In this document: positions 17,271 to 24,574 of the stretch, piece after piece
Layout: each line of letters opens with the position of its first letter
How positions within the stretch are numbered: the first letter of the stretch is position 1
Assembly: GCA_021734525.1 (NCBI GenBank)
Contig: JAIPIW010000010.1
Coordinates: forward strand, 1-34,309
DNA length: 34,309 bases
Source: Candidatus Altimarinota bacterium
Lineage (GTDB): Bacteria; Patescibacteriota; Gracilibacteria; UBA4473
Reading direction: 5' to 3'
The notes under the pieces: generated by a model
What the model saw: the letters and a program-made list of their open reading frames with translations, nothing else
What the model was told of the DNA's origin: nothing
The model's database searches: none
Made by a program: the position numbers and the translations under genes

Positions 17271-17355
17271 GGGTCGGTAGCGAAGCGGTCAAACGCGGCA
17301 GACTGTAAATCTGTTACCTCTGGTTTCGCAGGTTCGAATCCTGCCCGGCCCACCA
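17271..17355 (+). tRNA. tRNA-Tyr (GUA anticodon)
   Basis: A class II tRNA of 85 nt with a long variable arm (TACCTCTGGTTTC). The acceptor GGGTCGG pairs with CCGGCCC (one G-U), the anticodon stem-loop is GCAGA-CTGTAAA-TCTGT with anticodon GTA, and the T loop is TTCGAAT. CCA is encoded (17353-17355). Confidence 0.97.
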
Positions 17356-17370
17356 TGAAAATAATTATAA

Positions 17371-17405
17371 ATAAAAACCTTCCATATCGAAGGTTTTTAT
17401 TTAGC
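17371..17405. terminator. Bidirectional intrinsic terminator
   Basis: ATAAAAACCTTC and GAAGGTTTTTAT form a 12-bp perfect stem around CATATC. The stem supplies T-runs on both strands, so it can end tRNA-Tyr transcription on the plus strand and the small Cys-rich gene on the minus strand. Confidence 0.75.
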
Positions 17406-17441
17406 TTGTAATCTAAGTAGCAATTCGAGAACCAAACTAGA

Positions 17442-17681
17442 TTAGTCTGTCCACTGCGTAGCAATGGGCTTTCCTTTTAGTTTTTTCCCATTCAATACAC
17501 ATTTTTTGCCATCTTCTGGTGATCCACAAACTGCGTCCACGGAAGCAGGAATGCTATCACATATTCCACAAAATGCTTCTATTTGAGTATCTGTCTCATT
17601 TACCGGAATGTTAGTAACCTCTGAAGGATTTGGACAACCGTTTACCATCTCAAAAGGAATTTTCAGTTCGTTTTCTGCCAT
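17442..17681 (-). CDS. Small cysteine-containing protein of unknown function
   Basis: A 79-residue hydrophilic protein with five cysteines (residues 16, 38, 41, 52 and 61), two of them in FCGICDS (CxxC). The cysteines suggest metal or disulfide binding, but I recognise no family and there is no signal peptide. I place the start at 17681 (MAENELKIPF) rather than at an in-frame ATG at 17717, because the apparent promoter's transcription start would fall just downstream of the latter. It is a single-gene unit ending at the bidirectional hairpin. Confidence 0.55.
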   Translation of the reverse strand: MAENELKIPFEMVNGCPNPSEVTNIPVNETDTQIEAFCGICDSIPASVDAVCGSPEDGKKCVLNGKKLKGKPIATQWTD

Positions 17682-17718
17682 TTTATTAAAAATAAAGAAA
17701 TAAGTATTTACTTTCATC

Positions 17719-17746
17719 CTTTTAAATATAAAAAAAGAAAAGTCAA
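17719..17746 (-). promoter_or_regulatory. possible promoter of the small Cys-containing gene
   Basis: On the minus strand TTGACT (17746-17741), a 16-bp spacer and TAAAAG (17724-17719) are in position for a transcript starting near 17712. Confidence 0.45.
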
Positions 17747-17757
17747 ATCTTTTTTGT

Positions 17758-17930
17758 TTAAACTCCTAAACGGTTAATTGTTTTAGAAGCGAATATCCCT
17801 AGTTCTGGGGAGGGAGTTTTTACTGCCTTAATGATGTTTTCGCAGGCATAAGCTAAAGAATCCAGGTTATCACTGCTTTGCTTGAAGTGTTCAAGTAGGT
17901 GTTTGAAGATTCTCTTACATAGACTACCAT
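17758..17930 (-). other. Open frame without a start codon downstream of the SpoU gene
   Basis: One minus-strand frame stays open from inside the end of the SpoU gene to TAA at 17758-17760. It has protein-like content: GSLCKRIFKHLLEHFKQSSD, then NLDSLAYACENIIKAVKTPS and PELGIFASKTINRLGV. No ATG lies in this frame; the only nearby ATG (right after the SpoU TAA) is in another frame that closes after 25 codons. It may be the end of a decayed gene whose start was lost by frameshift, or chance. I recognise no family. Confidence 0.25.
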
Positions 17931-18383
17931 TTATTTCAGTCCTATTTCGTACAACGCTATTCCAGCACTAACGGAAACATTAAGGGAAGACTTTTTCCCA
18001 TGCATCGGAATTTGTAAATGACGATCTGCTTCTTTTAATACTTCTGCTGTTACTCCTTCTACTTCGTTACCAAGAATGAGGGCTATTTTCTGTTTGGGAA
18101 ATTCTGCTGTGAATAAATCTTCGGCTTTCTTGGTTTGTTCTAGGGCAATGATTTCGTAGTTCTCTTTTTTTAGTTTCTTAATTAAGTCCAGCACATTATC
18201 TACTTGTTCCCATTGGATAAAATTCTCTGCTCCCAGAGACACCTTTTCTATTCTCCTATCTGGTGGACAACCAGTGTAACCACAAAGATAAATTTTCTGC
18301 CAACCAGCGCCATCTGCAGTACGCAAAATAGACCCCACATTATGGAGAGAGCGAATGTTTTCCAGAATGACAACCCTAGTCAT
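17931..18383 (-). CDS. SpoU/TrmH-family RNA 2'-O-methyltransferase
   Basis: A 150-residue SPOUT-class methyltransferase that would transfer methyl from S-adenosylmethionine to a ribose 2'-OH in tRNA or rRNA. All three SpoU motifs are visible: NIRSLHNVGSILRTADGAG (motif 1), IALILGNEVEGV (motif 2) and IPMHGKKSSLNVSVSAGIAL (motif 3, including the knot). It lacks the extra N-terminal domain of RlmB-type enzymes, so it is the minimal type and its target nucleotide is unknown. Its ATG overlaps the rpmB stop codon (TAATG), so the two are translationally coupled. Confidence 0.88.
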   Translation of the reverse strand: MTRVVILENIRSLHNVGSILRTADGAGWQKIYLCGYTGCPPDRRIEKVSLGAENFIQWEQVDNVLDLIKKLKKENYEIIALEQTKKAEDLFTAEFPKQKIALILGNEVEGVTAEVLKEADRHLQIPMHGKKSSLNVSVSAGIALYEIGLK

Positions 18384-18802
18384 TATTTTTCTTTTGGAGT
18401 TGGTTCTTCTTTTTCCTCTTGCTCTTCTTTCTGCGCATCCTCTTCTTTAACACCGGCTGCTTCGTTTTTAGCTTTTTCTTCCTCAAGAGCTTTTAATTCT
18501 TTCTTTTGTTTAGGAGTAAGTTTTTCCTTCTTTACAGGATTCTTTTCTTCGTTTTTACTTACTGGTCCAGTATTTACTACTGTTTTCTTCTCTTCCTCAC
18601 TCATAGATTCTCTCGCCCACTTCTTTAATGTACGAATAGCTTTAGCAGAAAGTTGCATTCGTTCTACTTTTCCAGTGAGAGGATTAAGCATCCGCTTGCG
18701 GAATAAATTAGGACGAAAGGTTCTTTTGGTAGCCTTCAAAGAAAAGGGACGATTTTGTCCGCTAGTTGTTTTCTTGCCGGTGAGCTGACATTTTCTAGAC
18801 AT
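18383..18802 (-). CDS. rpmB: 50S ribosomal protein bL28 with charged C-terminal extension
   Basis: A 139-residue protein. The first ~75 residues are bL28 (MSRKCQLTGKKTTSGQ, RTFRPNLFRKRML, MQLSAKAIRTLKKW). bL28 is normally 60-80 residues; here about 65 more follow, nearly all Lys, Glu, Pro and Ala (KKEKLTPKQKKELKALEEEK and onwards), predicted disordered or coiled coil. No second domain is recognisable. It has its own strong promoter (18831-18858) and couples to the SpoU gene. Confidence 0.92.
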   Translation of the reverse strand: MSRKCQLTGKKTTSGQNRPFSLKATKRTFRPNLFRKRMLNPLTGKVERMQLSAKAIRTLKKWARESMSEEEKKTVVNTGPVSKNEEKNPVKKEKLTPKQKKELKALEEEKAKNEAAGVKEEDAQKEEQEEKEEPTPKEK

Positions 18803-18830
18803 GTTTGTATCTTTGGGAAATTGTGGGGTG

Positions 18831-18858
18831 ATTGTAAGAAAAAACTAAAGTACGTCAA
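18831..18858 (-). promoter_or_regulatory. sigma70-like promoter of rpmB-spoU
   Basis: On the minus strand TTGACG (18858-18853), a 16-bp spacer and TACAAT (18836-18831) precede the rpmB ATG at 18802. Confidence 0.65.
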
Positions 18859-18885
18859 GACCTGAATATACAAGAAGAAATGGTT

Positions 18886-18902
18886 ATTATATTATAATAT
18901 AA
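18886..18902. repeat. AT palindrome, copy 2
   Basis: TTATATTATAATATAA (18887-18902) is a 16-bp perfect palindrome 6 bp beyond the stop of the beta-CASP gene and upstream of the rpmB promoter. A shorter related piece, ATATTATAA, follows at 18906-18914. The 13-mer core differs from the other copies by its last base. Confidence 0.75.
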
Positions 18903-18908
18903 CGCATA

Positions 18909-20387
18909 TTATAACTCGGGCCATTCTCCCCCTAAAATACTACGAGAAGTTTCATTAACTTCATCTAGTTTTTTCCATTTTTTAGTTTTGGTAATTTCGA
19001 AAATATCACCAGGAGCAGGAATGAAAATATCTGCTTTAGCGAGGTGTTTTCTGGTCTTTAGTTTTTTACGGAACTCTACCATGGCTTCGTCTTCTCCGTG
19101 GACACAAAATACTGCCTTAGGATCACCACAACTTCCGGCAAAACGCAACAATCTTCTTTGGTCAGCATGAGCAGAGAAGGCATTATATATTTGGACTTCT
19201 GCTTTTAATTCGTATGGATCCCCAAAGATATTAATAGGATTTTCTTTTTCTACGATTTTTCTACCCAAAGTATTTTCCGCCATAAAACCAACTACCAGAA
19301 TGAGATTTTTGGGGTCGGAAATGGTGTTTATTAAATGATGACGAATCCGACCAGCTTCACACATGCCACTGGCAGAAATAATAACCGCCGATCCAGGAAA
19401 GTTATTAAGAGCTTTAGATTGTTCTACGTCTTCAGTAAATTGGACACCACCTTCTGGGGCAAAGGGGTCTTCGCCACGGTCCATCATTTCTTTTAATTCG
19501 TCGTCATAACATTCTGGATGAAGTCGGAATATTTCAGTAGCAGCACTAGCTAGTGGGGAATCTAGGAAGATAGGGAGTGGTTTTATTTTTTTGTCGTGTT
19601 CTAATTCTCGTAACAAGTACAGTAATTCTTGGGAACGACCAACGGCAAAAGATGGAATAATAATCTTCCCTCCTCTTTTATAAGCCTCATTTACTTCTTT
19701 GGCGAGTTTGTCTGCTACATCAGAAATTTCATCATGTAGCCTGTTCCCGTAAGTAGATTCTGTGATGAGAATATCTAGATTTTTGAGTTGTTCGCAGTCC
19801 TTGAGGATTGGCAGACTTTTTCTGCCTAAATCTCCCGTGAATCCAAACCTTACTGTTTTACCAATATCCTGATCTTCTATTTCCCATTCTTCTAAAGCAG
19901 ATCCTAAAATATGTCCGGCATCATGGAAGGTTACTTTACATCCTGGAGCGGGAGAAAATTCTTGTTTATAACCAACAGAACGGAAGAGGGTCAGAGCACG
20001 TTCGGCATCTGCTATCGTATATAGTGGCTCTGCTTTGGGATCTTTGAGTTTTTTCTTAATCCATTCGGCATCCTTCTCTTGGATATAGGCAGAATCTTTG
20101 AGCATGATAGAACAAAGATCTCGAGTAGCATGCGTACAGTAAATAGGTCCTCTGTACCCTTTCTTTACCAAAAGTGGCAGAGAACCAGAATGGTCTATGT
20201 GAGCGTGAGAAAGAACAACAGCATCTATTTCTGTAACAGCAAAAGGAAAAGTCATATTAGCCTCTAAAGCCTCTGTCCGATGTCCTTGGAACATCCCGCA
20301 TTCTAATAAAATCTTTTTGCCGTTGACGTGTAAAAGGTGTTTAGATCCAGTTACGTTTCGTGCTGCCCCAGAAAATTCTAATTTCAT
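18909..20387 (-). CDS. MBL-fold/beta-CASP ribonuclease (CPSF-like)
   Basis: A 492-residue metallo-beta-lactamase RNA hydrolase with an inserted beta-CASP domain. Metal ligands are in LSHAHIDHSGSLP (His61, His63, Asp65, His66), HDAGHILGSA and ITESTYGNR. The beta-CASP and C-terminal motifs follow: IPSFAVGRSQELLYLL, ASGMCEAGRIRHHL, FSAHADQRRLL and a final HGE. This arrangement matches bacterial homologues of CPSF73/archaeal aCPSF-type nucleases rather than RNase J, which is longer and has a different C-terminal domain. It probably processes or degrades RNA in the cytoplasm. It is 40 bp downstream of comF on the same strand and may belong to the rpsP-khpA-pilin-comF transcript. Confidence 0.88.
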   Translation of the reverse strand: MKLEFSGAARNVTGSKHLLHVNGKKILLECGMFQGHRTEALEANMTFPFAVTEIDAVVLSHAHIDHSGSLPLLVKKGYRGPIYCTHATRDLCSIMLKDSAYIQEKDAEWIKKKLKDPKAEPLYTIADAERALTLFRSVGYKQEFSPAPGCKVTFHDAGHILGSALEEWEIEDQDIGKTVRFGFTGDLGRKSLPILKDCEQLKNLDILITESTYGNRLHDEISDVADKLAKEVNEAYKRGGKIIIPSFAVGRSQELLYLLRELEHDKKIKPLPIFLDSPLASAATEIFRLHPECYDDELKEMMDRGEDPFAPEGGVQFTEDVEQSKALNNFPGSAVIISASGMCEAGRIRHHLINTISDPKNLILVVGFMAENTLGRKIVEKENPINIFGDPYELKAEVQIYNAFSAHADQRRLLRFAGSCGDPKAVFCVHGEDEAMVEFRKKLKTRKHLAKADIFIPAPGDIFEITKTKKWKKLDEVNETSRSILGGEWPEL

Positions 20388-20427
20388 ATGGAATGATTAT
20401 CACCGAACAAAACCTAATGGGCAATTT

Positions 20428-21078
20428 TTATTTTCCACTTCTGGCAAAAACAATTGCCAAAACCTTATTAACTCCAACATTCTTTAGTTCCCTAGCGGCA
20501 GAATCTAGAGTTGCACCACTAGTTACTACGTCGTCTACGAGAATAACATTTTTAGGAATGTTTTTTCCTTGCCATTGAAAAACATTAGAGAGATTTTTTT
20601 GGCGGTCTTGTTTACCTAATTTGGCTTGTTGGTTAGTTTTTTTAGTTCTCTTTAAGTCTAAACAAACTGGTAGATGTAAACGTTGCGCTATTTCTCTAGC
20701 TAACAGTTCTGACTGATTAAATCCCCGCCAGATTTCCCTACTCCAGTGGAGGGGAACAGGAATAAGAACAGCATTTTTCTCCCAGCTTCTGGGACTGTTT
20801 TTGATCATTTCCAGCGCCATAATTTTGCCAATTTCTTTGAATCCTCGGAACTTAAAATATTCTGTACACTTTTCTGCCGGAACAGAGGTATATTTGGTGG
20901 CCGCATGAATTCCATCTAGGTATTTAAAACTAGCCTGGCTTGGAGAGGCTATTTCAAAATGGAAGTGAGTGGGACACAAATAGTCCCCTTCTTTTTTACA
21001 AACTAAACATCGTGGCGGAAAAAGAGCAGCCAAAAACCACTGCCAAGCTTTTTTTATTCTCAAACAAATACCATTCAT
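20428..21078 (-). CDS. ComF family phosphoribosyltransferase-like protein
   Basis: A 216-residue ComF-like protein. The N-terminus has a zinc-binding cysteine set (RCLVCKKEGDYLCPTH) and the C-terminus a type I phosphoribosyltransferase fold with the PRPP loop VILVDDVVTSGATLDSA and the preceding PVPLHWSREIWRGFNQSELLA. In competent bacteria ComF helps bring imported single-stranded DNA through the membrane or load it. I set the start at 21078 (MNGICLRIKK), because an ATG at 21108 would overlap the pilin-like gene by 25 bp. The pilin-like neighbour 5 bp upstream makes a DNA-uptake role attractive, but this is inference. Confidence 0.85.
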   Translation of the reverse strand: MNGICLRIKKAWQWFLAALFPPRCLVCKKEGDYLCPTHFHFEIASPSQASFKYLDGIHAATKYTSVPAEKCTEYFKFRGFKEIGKIMALEMIKNSPRSWEKNAVLIPVPLHWSREIWRGFNQSELLAREIAQRLHLPVCLDLKRTKKTNQQAKLGKQDRQKNLSNVFQWQGKNIPKNVILVDDVVTSGATLDSAARELKNVGVNKVLAIVFARSGK

Positions 21079-21083
21079 CTTTC

Positions 21084-21626
21084 TTAGAAAGAAATTGTTC
21101 CCTGACAAGTATTGTCAGTAGGGTCTTCTCCAAATTCAATCAGGTTGTTAATGGAGCACTTAATCTGTTCGTAGGAAATGTAGTTAAGTAGATTAAGACC
21201 AAAAATACGACCGATGATCATAATAAAAGTGAAACTCAAAATGGTAACAATTAGTCCAATAATTGCATACCGAATAGTATTAACGGCTGATTTAATTTTC
21301 TCGTCATTTCCTCCAGAGAGAATGAAGGAGATACCACCAATAAAAATAAAGACGGCAGACAAAGCACCGGCAATAATAAAGGCATAAACAATGAATAACT
21401 GAACCAAATCCATGAGAGAGTAGTTGTTCATGGTCTCTAGGGCTCCGCCAAAAACAGGAGAGGAAGCATCAAAAGAACCACCGGTCATTGCTCCAGCATC
21501 CATGGTGTCACCACCGTATTCTACGCCAGTTAAAGGGAAATCCGCCGCAGAATTCATGTCTGCGGGAGTTGCAGCTGATCCCTCGTCCATATAATAGACG
21601 GGAGGAATTAATGTCTCTTCATTCAT
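21084..21626 (-). CDS. T4SS pilin-like (VirB2/Mbov_0395-type) membrane protein
   Basis: A 180-residue protein. Residues 1-70 are polar, low in Lys and Arg, rich in Gly, Ala and Asp. Two hydrophobic helices follow (about 75-104 and 117-143) with the characteristic hinge GGISFILSGGNDEKIKSAVN then TIRYAIIGLIVTILSF, the pattern of VirB2/TrbC-like pilins of the Mbov_0395 family that is frequent in CPR genomes. The C-terminus has two cysteines (KCSINN, NTCQG). No other conjugation gene is present. It lies between khpA (4-bp gap) and comF (5-bp gap), which links it to the rpsP transcript and perhaps to DNA uptake. Confidence 0.7.
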   Translation of the reverse strand: MNEETLIPPVYYMDEGSAATPADMNSAADFPLTGVEYGGDTMDAGAMTGGSFDASSPVFGGALETMNNYSLMDLVQLFIVYAFIIAGALSAVFIFIGGISFILSGGNDEKIKSAVNTIRYAIIGLIVTILSFTFIMIIGRIFGLNLLNYISYEQIKCSINNLIEFGEDPTDNTCQGTISF

Positions 21627-21630
21627 ATTA

Positions 21631-21891
21631 CTATTTTGCCACAGGATCTATGACTTTCAAGTTTATTTTTTTACCTTCTCTGGCTCCCATCGCTCTAACG
21701 AGCAAACGGATAGCAGAAACAGTCTGTCCACTTTTTCCAATTAACTTACCCATATCTTCTTCATTTACAGTTACAGAAAGCAAAGTTCCAATTTCATCTT
21801 CGGTTTGTTCAACGTTAATATCGGACTTGTGTTCACAGATTTGTTCTAGAGTATAACGAACAAATTCGAGAGCGGAGCTGGTTTCAGCCAT
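21631..21891 (-). CDS. khpA: KH-domain RNA-binding protein KhpA
   Basis: An 86-residue single KH domain protein. The GxxG loop is in MGKLIGKSGQTVSAIRLLVR, preceded by beta strands (GTLLSVTVNEED) and followed by KKINLKVID. KhpA acts with KhpB as a small RNA-binding chaperone and influences cell elongation in Firmicutes. The position directly after rpsP is conserved across many bacteria (rpsP-khpA-rimM-trmD); here rimM and trmD are absent and the pilin-like gene follows. The stop is TAG. Confidence 0.9.
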   Translation of the reverse strand: MAETSSALEFVRYTLEQICEHKSDINVEQTEDEIGTLLSVTVNEEDMGKLIGKSGQTVSAIRLLVRAMGAREGKKINLKVIDPVAK

Positions 21892-21916
21892 ATTAATAAA
21901 GGGTTATAAATATAGA

Positions 21917-22393
21917 TTAATTCTCTTTTTTATCCTCCTCTTCGGCAGGAGCATCTTCTTTTACTTCCTCAGAGGTAGTTTCTTCTGCTTCTGGAGCAGG
22001 TTCATCTTTAGATTCTTCCTCCTCCTTATCATCTGTTTTTTCTGCAGCTACGTCTTCTGGTTCTTTAGTTTCTTCCGCTGGAGCTTCGGTCTTAGGAGGT
22101 TCGGTGCGCTTAGGCTTAGTAGCTCTTTCGGTAACAAATTTACCAGCTTCTTTGAAGCCTTTAGTAACAAGTAATCTAGCTACAGTTTGAGATAATTGAG
22201 CACCGTTCTTGATAAAGTGCTTTACACGGTCTTCATTAAAGACTAACTCGCCCTCACCACTATTGGAATGAGGATTATAATGACCGAGTTTTTCAATATA
22301 CTTTTTTTGGACGGCACGAGCTTTTTCTGCGGCAACGAGGTGAAAGTAAGCTTGTTTATTTCTTCCAACTCGGACAAAACGGATAACTATCAT
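21917..22393 (-). CDS. rpsP: 30S ribosomal protein bS16 with acidic C-terminal extension
   Basis: A 158-residue protein. Residues 1-85 are bS16 (MIVIRFVRVGRNKQAYFHLV, EKLGHYNP, DRVKHFIKNGAQLSQTVARL). bS16 usually ends near residue 80-90; here about 65 more residues follow, dominated by Glu, Ala, Pro, Thr and Lys (such as EEESKDEPAPEAEETTSEE). The tail has no recognisable fold. It starts the rpsP-khpA-pilin-comF run, with a clear promoter at 22424-22451. Confidence 0.93.
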   Translation of the reverse strand: MIVIRFVRVGRNKQAYFHLVAAEKARAVQKKYIEKLGHYNPHSNSGEGELVFNEDRVKHFIKNGAQLSQTVARLLVTKGFKEAGKFVTERATKPKRTEPPKTEAPAEETKEPEDVAAEKTDDKEEEESKDEPAPEAEETTSEEVKEDAPAEEEDKKEN

Positions 22394-22423
22394 GGTGGGT
22401 TGTTTCTAATTAGTGCGGGCGGA

Positions 22424-22451
22424 ATTGTATTGTAAAGCTCATTACTGTCAA
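22424..22451 (-). promoter_or_regulatory. sigma70-like promoter of rpsP
   Basis: On the minus strand a perfect TTGACA (22451-22446), a 16-bp spacer and TACAAT (22429-22424) lie 30 bp from the rpsP ATG. Confidence 0.7.
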
Positions 22452-22473
22452 ATAAAAATAGTGGAAAATTGGC

Positions 22474-22488
22474 ATATTATAATATAAT
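22474..22488. repeat. AT palindrome, copy 3
   Basis: ATATTATAATATAAT sits in the divergent gap between rpsP and glmS, upstream of the -35 of both promoters and about 50 bp before the glmS ATG. Confidence 0.8.
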
Positions 22489-22498
22489 AAGAGAAGAA

Positions 22499-22526
22499 TT
22501 GACATTTCCCCCTGTTTCGACAGAAT
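22499..22526 (+). promoter_or_regulatory. sigma70-like promoter of glmS
   Basis: TTGACA (22499-22504), a 16-bp spacer and CAGAAT (22521-22526) would start transcription about 6 nt before the glmS ATG at 22539, giving a nearly leaderless message. No glmS ribozyme can fit in this leader. Confidence 0.5.
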
Positions 22527-22538
22527 CTCCTTCGATAC

Positions 22539-24299
22539 ATGTGTGGCATTTTTGCCGTTTCCGGACAAGAAAAAAACGCAGGGAGTGTGGTCCTGCGGGG
22601 ATTAAAGAAATTAGAATACCGTGGGTACGATTCCTGGGGGGTAGCGATACGCAACCTTTCCGGAGGGATAGAGGTAGATAAAGAGGTGGGGAAAATATCT
22701 TCGGTACAGCATAAGTTTGGGTCAGCAAAAGAAGCAATTGGACATACTAGGTGGGCTACTCATGGAGGAGTAACTAAAAAGAATGCCCATCCGCATAAAG
22801 TAGGGGGAGTGACCATTGTCCACAATGGTATTTTTGAAAATTACCAAGTCTGGAAGAAAAAACTCAATAAAAACTCTTTTCAATCAGAAACGGATACAGA
22901 AATTATTGCGGGGATGTTAGAAACTAGCTTGGTTAAAAAGAAAGAGATAACTAAAAAAGAAGTAGCAGAATGTATCCGGGAAGTCTGTGCAGAGATACAA
23001 GGACGATTTGGGATTCTGGTTATGGTGGAGGGAGTCTCTGGAATTTTTGCGGCCAGAAGAGGATCCCCTTTAATACTTGGTCGGGGGAAAAAAGAAACCT
23101 ATATCGCTTCTGACATTCCAGCCTTTTTAGAAAAGACTAACACGGTGAATTATCTAGATGATGATGAAATGGTGTATATCCAAGAAGGAAAAGTAGAATT
23201 TTCTAACCTAAAAACTGGAGCATTAGTAAAGAAGAGAGATATTAAGGTTTCTTGGAAGACCGAAGAAGCGGAAAAAGGTGAGTGGCCACACTTCATGATT
23301 AAGGAAATTTTTGACCAAAAAGACACTATTGCCAGAGCTATTAACCATGATGATAAATTGTTAAATAAAGCGGCCAAGCTTCTCCAATCTGCCAATGGTG
23401 CTTATTTTGTAGCTTGTGGTACGGCTCACAAGGTAGCTATGGCCGCAGAATATTTCTTTACAGAAATTTCTGGACGAAAAATTAATGTGGTACCGGCTTC
23501 GGAAATGACGTCTTTTGAGAAATTCGTAAACAAGAAAACTGCTATCATCGCCGTTTCTCAGTCTGGAGAAACTGCAGATGTTTTAGAAATACTAGAAAGA
23601 GGAAAGAAGAGAGGCGCTAAAATTTTAGCCCTTACGAATGTAGAATCTTCTTCTATTGCCAGACTTGCTCATGTACATTTGCCAATAAAAGCGGGACCAG
23701 AAAAAGCCGTAGCTTCTACTAAAGCAGCTACTTCTCAGATGGCTTTGCTCTTCCTATTAGCTTTTGCAGATAGTGGCCAGATTAATTTTGGGCGATTCAT
23801 TCTGCGTTCTACCGCAGAAAGTATTAACGACCTCATTAATCCTCGTTATGAAGAACGTATTAGAAGGGTGGCGAAAAAAATAGTGAAGCACCCTAATCTT
23901 TTCATTATTGGACGAAAAAGTTTGTATCCCATGGCTTTGGAATCTGCTATTAAGATCCAAGAAGTGTCATATATTCATGCCCAAGGATTTGCTGCTGGAG
24001 AATTAAAACATGGACCAATTGCGTTAATAGAAAAAGGAACACCTTGTTTAGTGCTTGGGGGAGGACAAGAAACAGTTTCTAATGCCACCGAACTAAAAGC
24101 CAGAGGAGCTTTTATTATTGGCATCTCACCCAACAGACAAGACGTTTTTGACGAATGGTTGAAAGTACCAGATTGTAATGGTGCCCAAGCCATTGCCACC
24201 ATTATTCCAGTACAGATATTAGCGTATCACTTGGCAGTACTTAGAGGACTAGACCCAGATATGCCAAGGAATTTGGCGAAAAGTGTGACGGTGAAATAG
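22539..24299 (+). CDS. glmS: Glutamine-fructose-6-phosphate aminotransferase
   Basis: A 586-residue enzyme that makes glucosamine-6-phosphate, the entry to peptidoglycan and amino-sugar synthesis. The start is certain because MCGIF exposes the catalytic Cys2 of the glutaminase domain; RGLKKLEYRGYDSWG, GHTRWATHG and HNGIFENY follow. Two SIS sugar-isomerase domains contain VACGTAHKVAMAAEYF, AVSQSGETADVLE and QGFAAGELKHGPIAL. The C-terminus DPDMPRNLAKSVTV is the family ending that forms the ammonia channel. It is monocistronic, with its 3' end 3 bp from the convergent toxin pseudogene. The stop is TAG. Confidence 0.96.
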   Translation: MCGIFAVSGQEKNAGSVVLRGLKKLEYRGYDSWGVAIRNLSGGIEVDKEVGKISSVQHKFGSAKEAIGHTRWATHGGVTKKNAHPHKVGGVTIVHNGIFENYQVWKKKLNKNSFQSETDTEIIAGMLETSLVKKKEITKKEVAECIREVCAEIQGRFGILVMVEGVSGIFAARRGSPLILGRGKKETYIASDIPAFLEKTNTVNYLDDDEMVYIQEGKVEFSNLKTGALVKKRDIKVSWKTEEAEKGEWPHFMIKEIFDQKDTIARAINHDDKLLNKAAKLLQSANGAYFVACGTAHKVAMAAEYFFTEISGRKINVVPASEMTSFEKFVNKKTAIIAVSQSGETADVLEILERGKKRGAKILALTNVESSSIARLAHVHLPIKAGPEKAVASTKAATSQMALLFLLAFADSGQINFGRFILRSTAESINDLINPRYEERIRRVAKKIVKHPNLFIIGRKSLYPMALESAIKIQEVSYIHAQGFAAGELKHGPIALIEKGTPCLVLGGGQETVSNATELKARGAFIIGISPNRQDVFDEWLKVPDCNGAQAIATIIPVQILAYHLAVLRGLDPDMPRNLAKSVTVK

Positions 24300-24302
24300 T
24301 TG

Positions 24303-24566
24303 TTATAAATTGCGGTAAGTTTGATCGTCTCTCTTTCTAATGTGAGTTATCTTAATAACTTTATTTTGCTCTTCTACGGCAAATATAATTCTATAATTTC
24401 CAGATCTAATTCTAAAAATAGTTTTCTCTCCTTTAAGTTTTTTAGCTCAAGAGAGTTTAGAGAAATTTTCTAATTTCAAAATAATTTCTTTCATTCTTTT
24501 TTGGAGTGGGCGTGGGATGGAATCAAATTCTTTTTGGGCCGCTCGAGAAATAAGAATGGAAAACAT
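24303..24566 (-). pseudogene. RelE/ParE-type toxin with an in-frame TGA
   Basis: The frame from the ATG at 24566 reads MFSILISRAAQKEFDSIPRP and continues to SKLS, then TGA at codon 40, then AKKLKGEKTIFRIRSGNYRI and VIKITHIRKRDDQTYRNL to TAA. Reading through the TGA gives a complete 87-residue RelE/ParE-superfamily toxin (RxxxKEF..., KKLKG, RIRxGxYRIIF, I..I.HRxdxY). Family members often have Gly where the TGA stands, so a single GGA to TGA change would explain it. The genome otherwise uses TGA as stop, so this is most likely a nonsense pseudogene; recoding cannot be excluded. Confidence 0.7.
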
Positions 24567-24574
24567 AATTACTA

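Noticed and set aside
17213-17464. 83-residue minus-strand ORF containing GRAGFEPAKPEVTDLQSAAF
   Set aside because: It is the antisense translation of tRNA-Tyr(GUA), a frequent spurious annotation; no promoter or conserved protein content outside the tRNA.
22474-22538. glmS ribozyme or riboswitch upstream of glmS
   Set aside because: The likely leader is only a few nucleotides and no ribozyme core is visible.
22477-22737. ORFs antisense to the start of glmS
   Set aside because: They overlap the certain MCGIF start of glmS in shadow frames.
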